15,547 nt of DNA, taken from the NCBI GenBank assembly GCA_003519585.1, contig DOWL01000216.1, positions 1,896 to 17,442 on the forward strand. Direction: 5' to 3'. A program made the position numbers and the translations under genes. The notes under the pieces were generated by a model that made no database searches, was not told where the DNA came from, and saw nothing but the letters and a program-made list of their open reading frames with translations. Positions within the stretch are counted from its first letter, which is position 1; each line of letters opens with the position of its first letter. Of the stretch, positions 1 through 6,198 are shown in pieces. The DNA is from Nocardioides sp. Its GTDB lineage: Bacteria > Actinomycetota > Actinomycetes > Propionibacteriales > Nocardioidaceae.

Positions 1-175
1 CATGCCGATCCTCAACGCCGACCACGCCAAACAGGTCGTCTTCCTCAAGCGGTCGATGCGCCCCGGCTTCGCCGGCATCGAGAACGAACTGCTCTTCGAG
101 CCCGGCACCACGCTGCTGTTCGGTGACGCCAAGGACAGCTTGGGCAAGGTGTTGTCGGCGGTGAAGGGGCTGTAG
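1..175 (+). CDS. pntB: NAD(P) transhydrogenase beta subunit, C-terminal end (partial)
   Basis: Only the last 57 codons are in the window; the frame is open from base 2 and ends at TAG 173-175. The peptide reads MPILNADHAKQVVFLKRSM and continues with PGFAGIENELLF and LLFGDAKDSLGKVL. This matches the C-terminus of the PntB family (NADP-binding domain III), where the KRSM, GFAG/GYAG and LFGDAK blocks are conserved. PntB is an integral-membrane subunit that couples hydride transfer between NADH and NADP+ to proton movement; the piece seen here is the cytoplasmic NADP(H)-binding part. The ATG at base 2 is an internal methionine, not the gene start. It converges on upp across a hairpin array. Identification rests on recalled family sequence. 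Confidence 0.85.
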   Translation, partial: MPILNADHAKQVVFLKRSMRPGFAGIENELLFEPGTTLLFGDAKDSLGKVLSAVKGL

Positions 176-196
176 CGGGGGGTCCAGCGGCCTTGT

Positions 197-288
197 CGAG
201 TTTCGTCGGCCGACCGACGAAACTCGTGCTTGGACGACGAAACTGCGTCGTCCAAGGTCGAGATTTGTCGGCTGACCGACGAAACTCG
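197..288. repeat. Array of three adjacent hairpins between convergent genes, probable bidirectional terminator
   Basis: Hairpin 1 (197-226) has perfect 13-bp arms, CGAGTTTCGTCGG and its complement, around a 4-nt loop. Hairpin 2 (229-256) has perfect 11-bp arms, CTTGGACGACG and its complement, around a 6-nt loop. Hairpin 3 (259-288) repeats hairpin 1 with two changes in its left arm (GAGATTTGTCGG) and an intact right arm. The arms carry A-rich (GAAACTC) and T-rich (GAGTTTC) ends rather than a separate U-tract. The position between the pntB stop and the upp stop favours a two-way terminator; a REP-like dispersed palindrome is the alternative. Confidence 0.75.
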
Positions 289-304
289 GGCCCTCCGAAC
301 GGCG

Positions 305-946
305 TCAGCCCACGACGCCGTACAACCGGTCGCCGGCGTCGCCCAGGCCCGGGACGATGTAGCCCTTCTCGTTGAGCCGTTCGTCCATTGCGGCGGTCAC
401 CACCGTGACGGGGACGTCGAGTCCGTCGAGCTCCTGCTCGAGTCGGGCGCACCCCTCGGGAGCGGCGAGCAGGCAGATCGCGGTGATGTCGTTGGCGCCT
501 CGGTCGGTGAGGAACGTGATCGCGGCAGCCAGCGTGCCGCCGGTCGCCAGCATGGGGTCGAGCACGTAACACTGGCGGCCGGCGAGGTCGTCGGGCAGCC
601 GTTCGGCGTACGTCGTCGCCTCGAGGGTCTCCTCGTTGCGCATCATCCCGAGGAAGCCGACCTCGGCGGTCGGCAGTAGCCGCATCATCCCGTCGAGCAT
701 GCCGAGCCCGGCCCGCAGGATCGGGACCACCAGCGGCTTGGGCGAGGCCAGCTTGACGCCCGTGGTCGGCGCGACCGGCGTGACGATGTCGTGCGGGTCG
801 ACGCGCACCTCGCGGGTGGCCTCGTAGGCCAGCAGGGTCACCAGCTCGTCGGCCAGCCGGCGGAACGTCGGCGAGTCGGTGTCGACGTCGCGCAGGACGG
901 TCAGCTTGTGGGCGACGAGCGGGTGGTCGACGACGTGGGTGCGCAC
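305..946 (-). CDS. upp: Uracil phosphoribosyltransferase
   Basis: 213 residues, the usual length for this family. It transfers the phosphoribosyl group of PRPP to uracil, giving UMP in pyrimidine salvage, in the cytoplasm. The N-terminus reads [19 protein letters not shown], a typical Upp opening. The PRPP loop [11 protein letters not shown] is at residues 128-138, and the uracil-binding C-terminal block [13 protein letters not shown] at 195-207. The substrate-side motif PILRAGLGM is at 75-83. The start is GTG. No Shine-Dalgarno is visible, but TAGGCT (954-959, minus strand) lies 7 nt before the GTG, so the mRNA is probably leaderless. The gene is monocistronic and converges on pntB. Confidence 0.96.
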   Translation of the reverse strand: MRTHVVDHPLVAHKLTVLRDVDTDSPTFRRLADELVTLLAYEATREVRVDPHDIVTPVAPTTGVKLASPKPLVVPILRAGLGMLDGMMRLLPTAEVGFLGMMRNEETLEATTYAERLPDDLAGRQCYVLDPMLATGGTLAAAITFLTDRGANDITAICLLAAPEGCARLEQELDGLDVPVTVVTAAMDERLNEKGYIVPGLGDAGDRLYGVVG

Positions 947-953
947 GGGCCGC

Positions 954-959
954 AGCCTA
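954..959 (-). promoter_or_regulatory. -10 box of a leaderless upp promoter
   Basis: Minus-strand TAGGCT fits TANNNT and is followed by 7 nt and then the GTG start, the spacing expected if transcription begins at the start codon. No convincing -35 is seen 16-18 bp upstream, so this rests on the -10 and its spacing. Confidence 0.45.
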
Positions 960-989
960 TGCCGTCGTTATCGGGCCCCGCCCAGCCAG

Positions 990-1856
990 TCAGTTGGGAG
1001 CGTTGGGGCCGACGCAGGCCTGGGTGTAGGTGGTCCGCTTGGTCAGCGGCGCCTTCGTGGCCCGCTCGTTCTTCGCCTGGAGGGTCCAGTAGCGCAGCCA
1101 GTCCATCTGCATCCGGGCCGGCTGCATCTGCTTGCCCTTCTCGGCCAGCATCGTGAACTTCACCTGGAACTTGCGGCCCGACAGTGCCTCGGGACGGGTC
1201 TCGCTACGGATCACGTGGGAGTCGACGAACCACGAGATCCGCTTGCGGGTGACCTCCACGGCGAAGGTGTGCCACTGGTCCTGGCCGAAGCCTCGCTTCA
1301 TCGACGCCTGGAACAGGTTGTCGGGGCGGGTCCGGATATAGAAGTTGACCTGGTTGTCGCCCATCGTGAACTTGTTGAGCGAGATGTTCTGTTCGCCGCA
1401 GCCCTCGCCCTCGTCGGTGACGGGGACCAGCTCGGTGAGGACGCGGTACGGCGCGTGGCCGTGGCCGTACTGGCGCTGCCGCAGACGGGTCTCCCAGCGA
1501 CCGTAGGCGCGACCGGGGATCGTCATCTGTGCGGAGACGCTGCCCTTGCGCGCGGTGTTGAGGGTGAGCATCCCGTGCTGCGTGCGGACCACACCGGGAC
1601 CCTCGACGTGCCAGCGCTTGCGGTTGAGCGGACCGACGAAGGTCTCGTCGTACACGAGGCCGCCGTGGCCGTACCAGCCGAAGGTGTTGCCGGCGTGGAT
1701 CGGGCCCGGGGCCTGGCGCGCGGGGACGGCGGAGGCGGGCCCGGCGATCAGCGAGCCGAGCGAGACGGCGAGGAGCGCGGCCGTGCCGGCGGCGAGGGTG
1801 CGACGACCCCAGGAACGGGGGGTCCGACGAGGAAGGAGCGAGCTGGGGGCGAACAT
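990..1856 (-). CDS. Secreted GH16-like (concanavalin A-like lectin/glucanase fold) protein
   Basis: 288 residues if started at the second of two nearby ATGs (1854-1856; the other is 1860-1862). The later start is preferred because TAGGTT lies 8 nt before it with a -35 at 17 bp, suggesting a leaderless mRNA. Residue numbers below count from the upstream ATG. An N-terminal signal (RR near 20-21, hydrophobic core to about 42, cleavage after ASA at 45) predicts export; the arginine pair could suit Tat. GH16-fold marks are YGRWETRLR (120-128), WHTFAVEVTRKRISWFVD (197-214) and MDWLRYW (253-259). The catalytic strand, normally ExDxxE, reads TELVPVTDEGEGCGE (143-157) and keeps only E144 in register, so a canonical glycosidase site is not evident. 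Cys155 and Cys283 could pair. It may bind rather than cut a polysaccharide. Confidence 0.72.
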   Translation of the reverse strand: MFAPSSLLPRRTPRSWGRRTLAAGTAALLAVSLGSLIAGPASAVPARQAPGPIHAGNTFGWYGHGGLVYDETFVGPLNRKRWHVEGPGVVRTQHGMLTLNTARKGSVSAQMTIPGRAYGRWETRLRQRQYGHGHAPYRVLTELVPVTDEGEGCGEQNISLNKFTMGDNQVNFYIRTRPDNLFQASMKRGFGQDQWHTFAVEVTRKRISWFVDSHVIRSETRPEALSGRKFQVKFTMLAEKGKQMQPARMQMDWLRYWTLQAKNERATKAPLTKRTTYTQACVGPNAPN

Positions 1857-1864
1857 GGGCATCG

Positions 1865-1893
1865 AACCTAGCGAAGTCGCGCGGGCTGGTCGA
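1865..1893 (-). promoter_or_regulatory. Promoter of the GH16-like gene
   Basis: On the minus strand TCGACC (1888-1893) and TAGGTT (1865-1870) are separated by 17 bp. The -10 ends 8 nt before the ATG at 1856, which fits a leaderless transcript. Both hexamers are near the primary-sigma consensus. Confidence 0.5.
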
Positions 1894-1995
1894 TTCCGTC
1901 GGGAGCCCTTGACGCGCCGTCGACAGGGCGCACGGTGGCGATTCTGTCGCGCAAAGCCACTGGTACCACTCGCCGTGCTCTGTCACTCTGGAGTC

Positions 1996-2487
1996 GTGGT
2001 CGAGTACGACGACGGGATCGACTTCGCCCTCGCGGCCTACCGCGAAGGCGATCGGTGGAGCGTCCAGGATCTCGCGCACGACCACCTCGGCGACATCTCG
2101 GCGATCTCGCACGCTCTGAGCCGGCTGCCCGGCGACGCGGGCGCGGTGGCGATGGTCGCTGTCGACGAGGACTTCTTCGTCATCGTCCGGGTCTCCGGGG
2201 TGACCACGCGGGTGCTGCTCTCCGACGTGACAGCCGCCGAGGACTGGGAGTTGGCCAGTTCGGCGGTGGAGTTCCTCGGTCTCCCGGAGCTCGAGCTCGA
2301 GGACGAGGACGACCAGGTGCCGGCCGGCGATCTCGACCTGCTCGGCGATCTCGGCCTGCACGCGATGGATCTGGGGCTGCTGCTCGACGACGTCGACCTC
2401 TACCCCGAGGAGATCCTGTCCGACGTCGCGCGCCGGCTGGGCTTCGGCGAGCAGTTCGACGACGCGGTCGGCCTCACGTCAGCCTAG
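1996..2487 (+). CDS. Putative tRNA adenosine deaminase-associated protein (TIGR03941 type)
   Basis: 163 residues from a GTG. The N-terminus (EYDDGIDFALAAYREGDRWSV) and the acidic middle and end (VDEDFFVIVRVSG, LELEDEDDQV, LYPEEILSDVARRLGF) match the actinobacterial family annotated as tRNA adenosine deaminase-associated protein, which is usually encoded directly before tadA, as here. No enzymatic motif, signal peptide or membrane segment is visible, and the biochemical role is unknown. The GTG at 1996 is chosen because it precedes the conserved block; GGAG lies only 2 nt before it, too close for a normal Shine-Dalgarno, so initiation is uncertain. An in-frame GTG at 1975 is an alternative. 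The TAG stop (2485-2487) abuts the left end of the MITE-like element that separates it from tadA. Confidence 0.8.
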   Translation: MVEYDDGIDFALAAYREGDRWSVQDLAHDHLGDISAISHALSRLPGDAGAVAMVAVDEDFFVIVRVSGVTTRVLLSDVTAAEDWELASSAVEFLGLPELELEDEDDQVPAGDLDLLGDLGLHAMDLGLLLDDVDLYPEEILSDVARRLGFGEQFDDAVGLTSA

Positions 2488-2648
2488 GACGTGTCCCGTA
2501 AATCCTGGCGGCGCCGGACGCCGCCCAGATCACGCGCTGGCGGCGTTGCCGACGCTTCGAAGACACCCAGTCTGCGCGCGCGCCGGCGCCTTGCCACCGC
2601 GCGCCTGGACGACGCCGGCATCCACCACGATTTACGGGACACGCCCTG
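2488..2648. mobile_element. MITE-like element with inverted termini, between the TIGR03941 gene and tadA
   Basis: The ends are inverted repeats. CGTGTCCCGTAAATC at 2490-2504 is perfectly complemented at 2629-2643, and the match continues imperfectly inward (CTGGCGG against GTGGTGG) and outward (AGG on both sides). The element is about 161 bp, has no credible coding frame, and has a GC-rich interior. Short length, terminal repeats and lack of transposase suggest a non-autonomous element mobilised by an IS with the same ends; the IS family cannot be named safely. No clear target duplication was found. The right end touches the tadA ATG, so it supplies the whole upstream region of tadA. Confidence 0.72.
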
Positions 2649-3119
2649 ATGTCAGCATCCTGGGACGCGGCGATGGGCGCCGCCCTCGGCGAGGCACGTA
2701 CGGCGCTGGCCCGCGGCGACGTACCCGTCGGTGCCGTCGTCCTCAACGACGCCGGCGCGGTGGTCGGCGCGGGGCACAATGTGCGTGAAGCCCTCGGCGA
2801 CCCGACCGGCCACGCCGAGGTGGTGGCCCTGCGCGCGGCCGGCACCGCCCTCGGCGCCTGGCGGCTCGACGGCTGCACCCTCGTCGTGACGCTGGAGCCG
2901 TGCACGATGTGTGCCGGTGCCGCGGTGCTGGCGCGGGTGGAGCGCATCGTCTTCGCGGCGTTCGACCCCAGGGCCGGCGCGGTGGGCAGCCTGTGGGACG
3001 TGGTCCGGGACCGCCGGCTCAACCATCGGCCTGAGGTGGTCAGCGGCGTGCGAGCCTCGGAGTCCTCCGAGCTTCTCGACGCCTTCTTCGCCGAGCAGCG
3101 TCACCAAATTCGGCCATAG
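2649..3119 (+). CDS. tadA: tRNA-specific adenosine deaminase
   Basis: 156 residues, normal for TadA. It deaminates A34 to inosine in the anticodon of tRNA-Arg(ACG), allowing decoding of CGN codons. Zinc ligands and catalytic residues are visible: HAE at 55-57 (His55 ligand, Glu57 proton shuttle) and PCTMC at 84-88 (Cys85 and Cys88 ligands). DVPVGAVV (24-31) and GHNVRE (42-47) are typical of the family. The first ATG is used because the conserved opening WDAAMGAALGEARTAL begins only four residues later. There is no Shine-Dalgarno, as the bases before the ATG belong to the end of the MITE-like element. How tadA is now transcribed and initiated (read-through, or a promoter in the element) is not clear from sequence. 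Confidence 0.95.
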   Translation: MSASWDAAMGAALGEARTALARGDVPVGAVVLNDAGAVVGAGHNVREALGDPTGHAEVVALRAAGTALGAWRLDGCTLVVTLEPCTMCAGAAVLARVERIVFAAFDPRAGAVGSLWDVVRDRRLNHRPEVVSGVRASESSELLDAFFAEQRHQIRP

Positions 3120-3135
3120 CCCATTCGGGTGGGCT
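3118..3135 (+). terminator. Short hairpin after tadA
   Basis: AGCCCA (3118-3123) and TGGGCT (3130-3135) form a 6-bp stem overlapping the tadA stop. There is no U-tract, so it is at best a weak terminator. Confidence 0.3.
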
Positions 3136-3166
3136 CGAACTTGGTCCGCGGGGTGAGAATGCAGTC

Positions 3167-4465
3167 ATGGGAGGGCTGCGGGTGGGCTCCGCCGGCGTCG
3201 TCGCTGCGACCGCGCTGGGCGTCTCGCTGGGCCTGATGTCGAGCCTGGTCGGGCTCGCCGCGCCGGCGTACGCCGACGACACGGTGGTCGTGCAGGGCAC
3301 GGCCTTCCCCGACCCCGCGCGCGCCAACCTGTCACTCGTCGGCTGCGACGCCCTCTACCAGCGCTCCGACGAGCAGTTGGCGCCCATGATCGGCCGTGGT
3401 CCCGGCGCCGCGCCGGCCGGAGCGCGCAGCCTGGGCTTCGACCTCGCCGGCGGCAACGCCGTGGGTGCCCTGTTCACGGTCGGCTCAGTGCTCGGGACGA
3501 CCACCGCCAGCATCGCCGTCAACGCGGTCGGGCGGGCCAGCGGCGTCGCGTACGCCGGCTACCAGGAGCCGGCCGACCGCGGCACCTCCTACCTCTGGCT
3601 CGGCCGCTCCGAGCTGACCACTCCGGGCGGGGCGTGGCAGACCGTCGAGGCGACGACGCGCAGCTACCTCTGGACCAAGTACGACATGACCACCCGCCAA
3701 CCGGTGCTGGCCGGCTCCGGCGTACCGACGACCGTCGCCCTGATGGCCGCACAGCACGGAGGCGACGGCCCAGGTGTCTTCACGATCGGCTTCGGCTGTG
3801 ACGGGACGCCGTTCTCGATGGACGCGCTGCGGGTCGGCGGTCCGGGCTCGGTCACGACGTACGACGTGGAGGGGCTGCGCACCCAGGTCACGATCTCGGC
3901 CCAGACCGACAAGGCGGTCGAGCCGGGCGACGCCGTCACCCTGACGGGCACGTTGGAGACCGGCACCGGCGACCCGGTGCCGCACGCGACCATGCTGCTC
4001 GAGCAGCGCACCGCTGGCTCGGACACGTGGAAGCCGGTGCTCGTCGCGTCGGTCGGGCCACAGGGTTCGGTGCGTGCCGAGGTGAAGCCCGAGGTGCGGA
4101 CGTTCTACCGGTGGCGGTTCGTCGACCGGCCGTTGGCCGAGGGGTCGACCTCCATGCCGCTGGTGCTCGACGTCCTGCCGCCGATCACGAGCGAGCCGCC
4201 GAGTCCGTCGTCCTCGCCCACCCAGGAGCCGTCCGGCACGCCCTCCGAGGCTCCCTCGACGCCGGCCGCGCCCAGCGAGGCGCCGTCGTCCGACGCTCCG
4301 AGCGACTCCAGCTCACCCTCCGCATCGGCGTCTCCCACCGAGAGCGCTACCGCGTCGGCCACCGCGTCGGCCGCCCCGGGCGAGACCGACCCGTCGCCAT
4401 CCGATGGCGCAGCGGCCGATGAGTCCGTGAGCCCGCGCCGGTCCACCGGATATGGCTCACGTTGA
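3167..4465 (+). CDS. Secreted protein with a Pro/Ser/Thr-rich C-terminal tail, function unknown
   Basis: 432 residues. A Sec signal peptide is clear: hydrophobic core at about 10-32, then APAYA with likely cleavage before Asp37. The mature part has a globular region of about 190 residues with two cysteines (in LVGCDALYQ and GFGCDGTPF), then a beta-rich domain from about 240 to 335 (TQVTISAQTDKAVEPGDAVT, FYRWRF) resembling Ig-like or macroglobulin-like surface modules. The last 95 residues are a low-complexity Pro/Ser/Thr/Ala stretch. No LPXTG, no final membrane helix and no lipobox are present, so a covalent wall anchor is not evident. GAGAAT (3155-3160) lies 6 nt before the ATG and may be the -10 of a leaderless transcript. 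The stop overlaps the next gene by 14 nt. I do not recognise the family. Confidence 0.78.
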   Translation: MGGLRVGSAGVVAATALGVSLGLMSSLVGLAAPAYADDTVVVQGTAFPDPARANLSLVGCDALYQRSDEQLAPMIGRGPGAAPAGARSLGFDLAGGNAVGALFTVGSVLGTTTASIAVNAVGRASGVAYAGYQEPADRGTSYLWLGRSELTTPGGAWQTVEATTRSYLWTKYDMTTRQPVLAGSGVPTTVALMAAQHGGDGPGVFTIGFGCDGTPFSMDALRVGGPGSVTTYDVEGLRTQVTISAQTDKAVEPGDAVTLTGTLETGTGDPVPHATMLLEQRTAGSDTWKPVLVASVGPQGSVRAEVKPEVRTFYRWRFVDRPLAEGSTSMPLVLDVLPPITSEPPSPSSSPTQEPSGTPSEAPSTPAAPSEAPSSDAPSDSSSPSASASPTESATASATASAAPGETDPSPSDGAAADESVSPRRSTGYGSR

Positions 4466-5036
4466 CTTCCGTCCGACCACGACCGCCCTCGCCGACCTCG
4501 TCCGCGGTGTCCGCGACGACCAGCTGAGCGGGAGTACGCCCTGTCCTGACTACTCGGTGGCCGACCTGCTCGACCACATCGGCGGCCTCGCCGTCGCCTT
4601 CCGCGTCGCCGCCACCAAGGAGGACCTCTCCGGCCACGCGCCGTCGGCCGACGGCTCCCGGCTCGAGGACGGCTTCCGTGGCCGGATCGCCGCGGCTCTC
4701 GACGACCTCGGCGAGGCCTGGCAGCTGCCCTCGGCGTACGACGGCATGACCATGGCCGGGCCGATCGAGATGCCCGCCGACCTGGCCGCGCTGGTCGCCC
4801 TCGACGAGGTCACGGTGCATGCCTGGGACCTGGCGGTCGCCACCGGCCAGCACTACCCCGCCGACCCCGCGGCGGTGGAGGCATGCCGAGGTTTCGTCGC
4901 CGGCTTCGAACCGCCGCCCGGTGGAGCCGCCGACGACGGCGGCCTGTTCGGCCCGCCGGTCGGCGTACCGTCCGCGGCTCCGGCGCTCGACCAGTTGATC
5001 GGAGCGACCGGCCGCGACCCCGCGTGGACGCCCTGA
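4452..5036 (+). CDS. TIGR03086-family metal-binding protein (mycothiol-dependent maleylpyruvate isomerase-like, DinB fold)
   Basis: 194 residues. The N-terminal half fits the mycothiol maleylpyruvate isomerase/DinB four-helix fold: TPCPDYSVADLLDHIGG (29-45) holds His42, and LDEVTVHAWDLAVATGQ (117-133) holds the second His (123) and nearby acids that normally bind a divalent metal. The C-terminus has the subfamily signature FGPPVGVPSAAPALDQLIGATGRDPAW (166-192). Members are common in actinobacteria and are thought to use mycothiol, but the substrate here is unknown; genuine maleylpyruvate isomerase activity should not be assumed. The gene starts inside the end of the preceding secreted-protein gene (14-nt overlap), suggesting co-transcription and translational coupling. 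A functional link between the two is not evident. Confidence 0.85.
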   Translation: MAHVDFRPTTTALADLVRGVRDDQLSGSTPCPDYSVADLLDHIGGLAVAFRVAATKEDLSGHAPSADGSRLEDGFRGRIAAALDDLGEAWQLPSAYDGMTMAGPIEMPADLAALVALDEVTVHAWDLAVATGQHYPADPAAVEACRGFVAGFEPPPGGAADDGGLFGPPVGVPSAAPALDQLIGATGRDPAWTP

Positions 5037-5051
5037 GCCACTCGCTGCAAT

Positions 5052-5081
5052 TTCAACGGCGCCCGTCGGCTCGGGTACCCT
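5052..5081 (+). promoter_or_regulatory. Probable promoter of tRNA-Ser
   Basis: TTCAAC (5052-5057) and TACCCT (5076-5081) have an 18-bp spacer, and the -10 ends 7 nt before the tRNA 5' end, implying an almost leaderless precursor. Confidence 0.45.
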
Positions 5082-5088
5082 CTCCGGC

Positions 5089-5178
5089 GGTGGCGTGTCC
5101 GAGCGGCCTAAGGAGCACGCCTCGAAAGCGTGTGTGGGTGCAAGCCCACCGTGGGTTCAAATCCCACCGCCACCGCCA
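5089..5178 (+). tRNA. tRNA-Ser (anticodon CGA)
   Basis: The cloverleaf can be folded by hand. Acceptor arms are GGTGGCG (5089-5095) and CGCCACC (5168-5174), with discriminator G at 5175 and an encoded CCA at 5176-5178. The anticodon stem is CACGC/GCGTG around the loop CTCGAAA (5121-5127), with anticodon CGA at 5123-5125. The T arm is GTGGG/CCCAC around TTCAAAT. A long variable arm (about 5133-5150, GTGGG and CCCAC) is the class II feature expected for serine. It reads UCG codons, which are frequent in this genome. A promoter-like TTCAAC-N18-TACCCT lies just upstream and a strong hairpin downstream. Confidence 0.97.
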
Positions 5179-5203
5179 CGAGGGATCGACAGATTGTCGG
5201 CCC

Positions 5204-5254
5204 ACCGATCGACAGAAAGATGCTCCGAACAGGGGCGTCTTTCTGTCGATCGGT
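5204..5254. terminator. Very long hairpin downstream of tRNA-Ser
   Basis: ACCGATCGACAGAAAGA (5204-5220) is perfectly complementary to 5238-5254. The stem continues inward through 5221-5226 and 5232-5237, with two G-U pairs, to a 5-nt loop, for about 23 pairs in all. The right arm has a T-rich stretch (TCTTTCTG) and the left arm the matching A-rich stretch, so it could stop transcription from either direction. A smaller hairpin, CGACA/TGTCG, precedes it at 5187-5199. Confidence 0.75.
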
Positions 5255-5556
5255 CACGCAGGTGCCGACGGCGTCGATATGAGCGCGGTGCTCCGAGTCA
5301 AGTCGTGCATGGATCGGGTTCGACTTCTCGCAGCACGCCTGATAGGTCTGCGCACGACGGCGACAGATCCGCCTAGGACGCCGCTCGAATGCCTCGACAG
5401 GGCCGCGCGCCACGCCTACAGGCTTGGCTCGCACTGAACGAGTGGTTCAAGACCGCGAGCCCGGTGGACCGGGTGCTCGCTAGAGGCCGGAGGTCTCCAA
5501 AGCCACTGTGCCGTCTGGCGCGGAGGGGTGCCCTGATCCGCGCACGGCCCTGTCGC
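5255..5556. other. Non-coding stretch of about 300 bases
   Basis: No reading frame here has a credible start, Shine-Dalgarno or recognisable product. The one clear structure is an imperfect hairpin at 5455-5480: GCGAGC with GCTCGC, then CCGGT with ACCGG, with a 2-nt bulge, about 11 pairs. It may help end transcription of the convergent TetR gene. The stretch may hold decayed sequence, but I recognise nothing in it. Confidence 0.5.
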
Positions 5557-6105
5557 CTAGCCTCGGTCGAGGGACGTCATGCCTGCCAGGAGCACCTCGA
5601 TCATCCGTCTAGCGTCGTAGCCGTCGTCCCCCTCGGCCCCGATACAGAGGTTCCCGACGGCGCGCATGAGCTCGAGGGGCCGCACGTCGTCGCGAACCCG
5701 CCCGGCGTGGACCTCCGCGTCGAGTAGTCGCGCGCAGACGGGCTCGAGGCGGACCACGAACTCGGTGTGCAGCCGCTCGAACCCGGAGCGATCTGACGCC
5801 ATGGCGTCCGCGAGGCCGTGTTTGGTGACCAGGAAGTCGGCGAACTGCAGGATCCAGTCACGCAGCACCGCGTCGTCGCCTGCCGCGGCCAGCGAGTCGA
5901 CCTGGTGCTGGAACACCGCGACCACCAGGTCAGCGCGGGCGGGGAAGTGTCGGTAGATGGTGCCCGTCCCGACGCCCGCCTCGCGCGCGATCTCGCGCAC
6001 CGGCGCGTCAACGCCGGAGCGCACGAAAACTGCTGCCGCGGCGTCGAGCAGGGACTGCTCGTTGCGGACCGCGTCCGAGCGCTTCGGACGTGCTGTCGCA
6101 GGCAC
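5557..6105 (-). CDS. TetR/AcrR family transcriptional regulator
   Basis: 182 residues from GTG 6103-6105, chosen because GGGGAGGA lies 5 nt upstream; a TTG 30 bases further up lacks such a site and falls inside the operator. The N-terminal HTH is classic: RNEQSLLDAAAAVFVRSGVDAPVREIAREAGVG followed by GTIYRHFPARADLV, with the recognition helix at about 44-54. The C-terminal ligand-binding domain, ending VLLAGMTSLDRG, resembles the SbtR-type C-terminal region of actinobacterial TetR proteins. It is divergent from an alpha/beta hydrolase with two identical-core palindromes in the 93-bp gap, so it most likely represses that gene and itself. The inducer is unknown and could be a substrate of the hydrolase. 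Confidence 0.92.
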   Translation of the reverse strand: MPATARPKRSDAVRNEQSLLDAAAAVFVRSGVDAPVREIAREAGVGTGTIYRHFPARADLVVAVFQHQVDSLAAAGDDAVLRDWILQFADFLVTKHGLADAMASDRSGFERLHTEFVVRLEPVCARLLDAEVHAGRVRDDVRPLELMRAVGNLCIGAEGDDGYDARRMIEVLLAGMTSLDRG

Positions 6106-6120
6106 GGCAATCCTCCCCTT

Positions 6121-6150
6121 TTGCAAACGGAACAAAGTTCCGTTTATTCT
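6121..6150 (+). promoter_or_regulatory. Promoter of the alpha/beta hydrolase gene
   Basis: TTGCAA (6121-6126) and TATTCT (6145-6150) are 18 bp apart, both near the primary-sigma consensus. The first operator lies in the spacer and the second just past the -10, a layout typical of TetR repression. Confidence 0.6.
6125..6145. promoter_or_regulatory. TetR operator 1
   Basis: AAACGGAAC (6125-6133) and its exact complement GTTCCGTTT (6137-6145) flank a 3-nt spacer. It sits between the -35 and -10 of the hydrolase promoter. Confidence 0.78.
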
Positions 6151-6158
6151 CGTTCTTC

Positions 6159-6173
6159 CGGAACCACGTTCCG
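6159..6173. promoter_or_regulatory. TetR operator 2
   Basis: CGGAAC (6159-6164), CAC and GTTCCG (6168-6173) repeat the core and spacing of operator 1. The centres are 31 bp apart, close to three helical turns, so two dimers would lie on the same face of the DNA. Confidence 0.72.
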
Positions 6174-6198
6174 TTTCAATCTACCTGAAGGACCCCCG

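Noticed and set aside
4200..4465. Cell-wall sorting signal on the Pro/Ser/Thr-tailed protein
   Set aside because: No LPXTG-like motif, hydrophobic helix or basic tail follows the low-complexity region.
5095..5437. Open frames running through tRNA-Ser and the long hairpin
   Set aside because: They overlap a structural RNA gene, have no ribosome site and translate the hairpin arms; their proteins show no domain character.
5089..5556. tRNA-Ser as an integration site for a mobile island
   Set aside because: No copy of the tRNA 3' end was seen further downstream in the window and no integrase gene is present.
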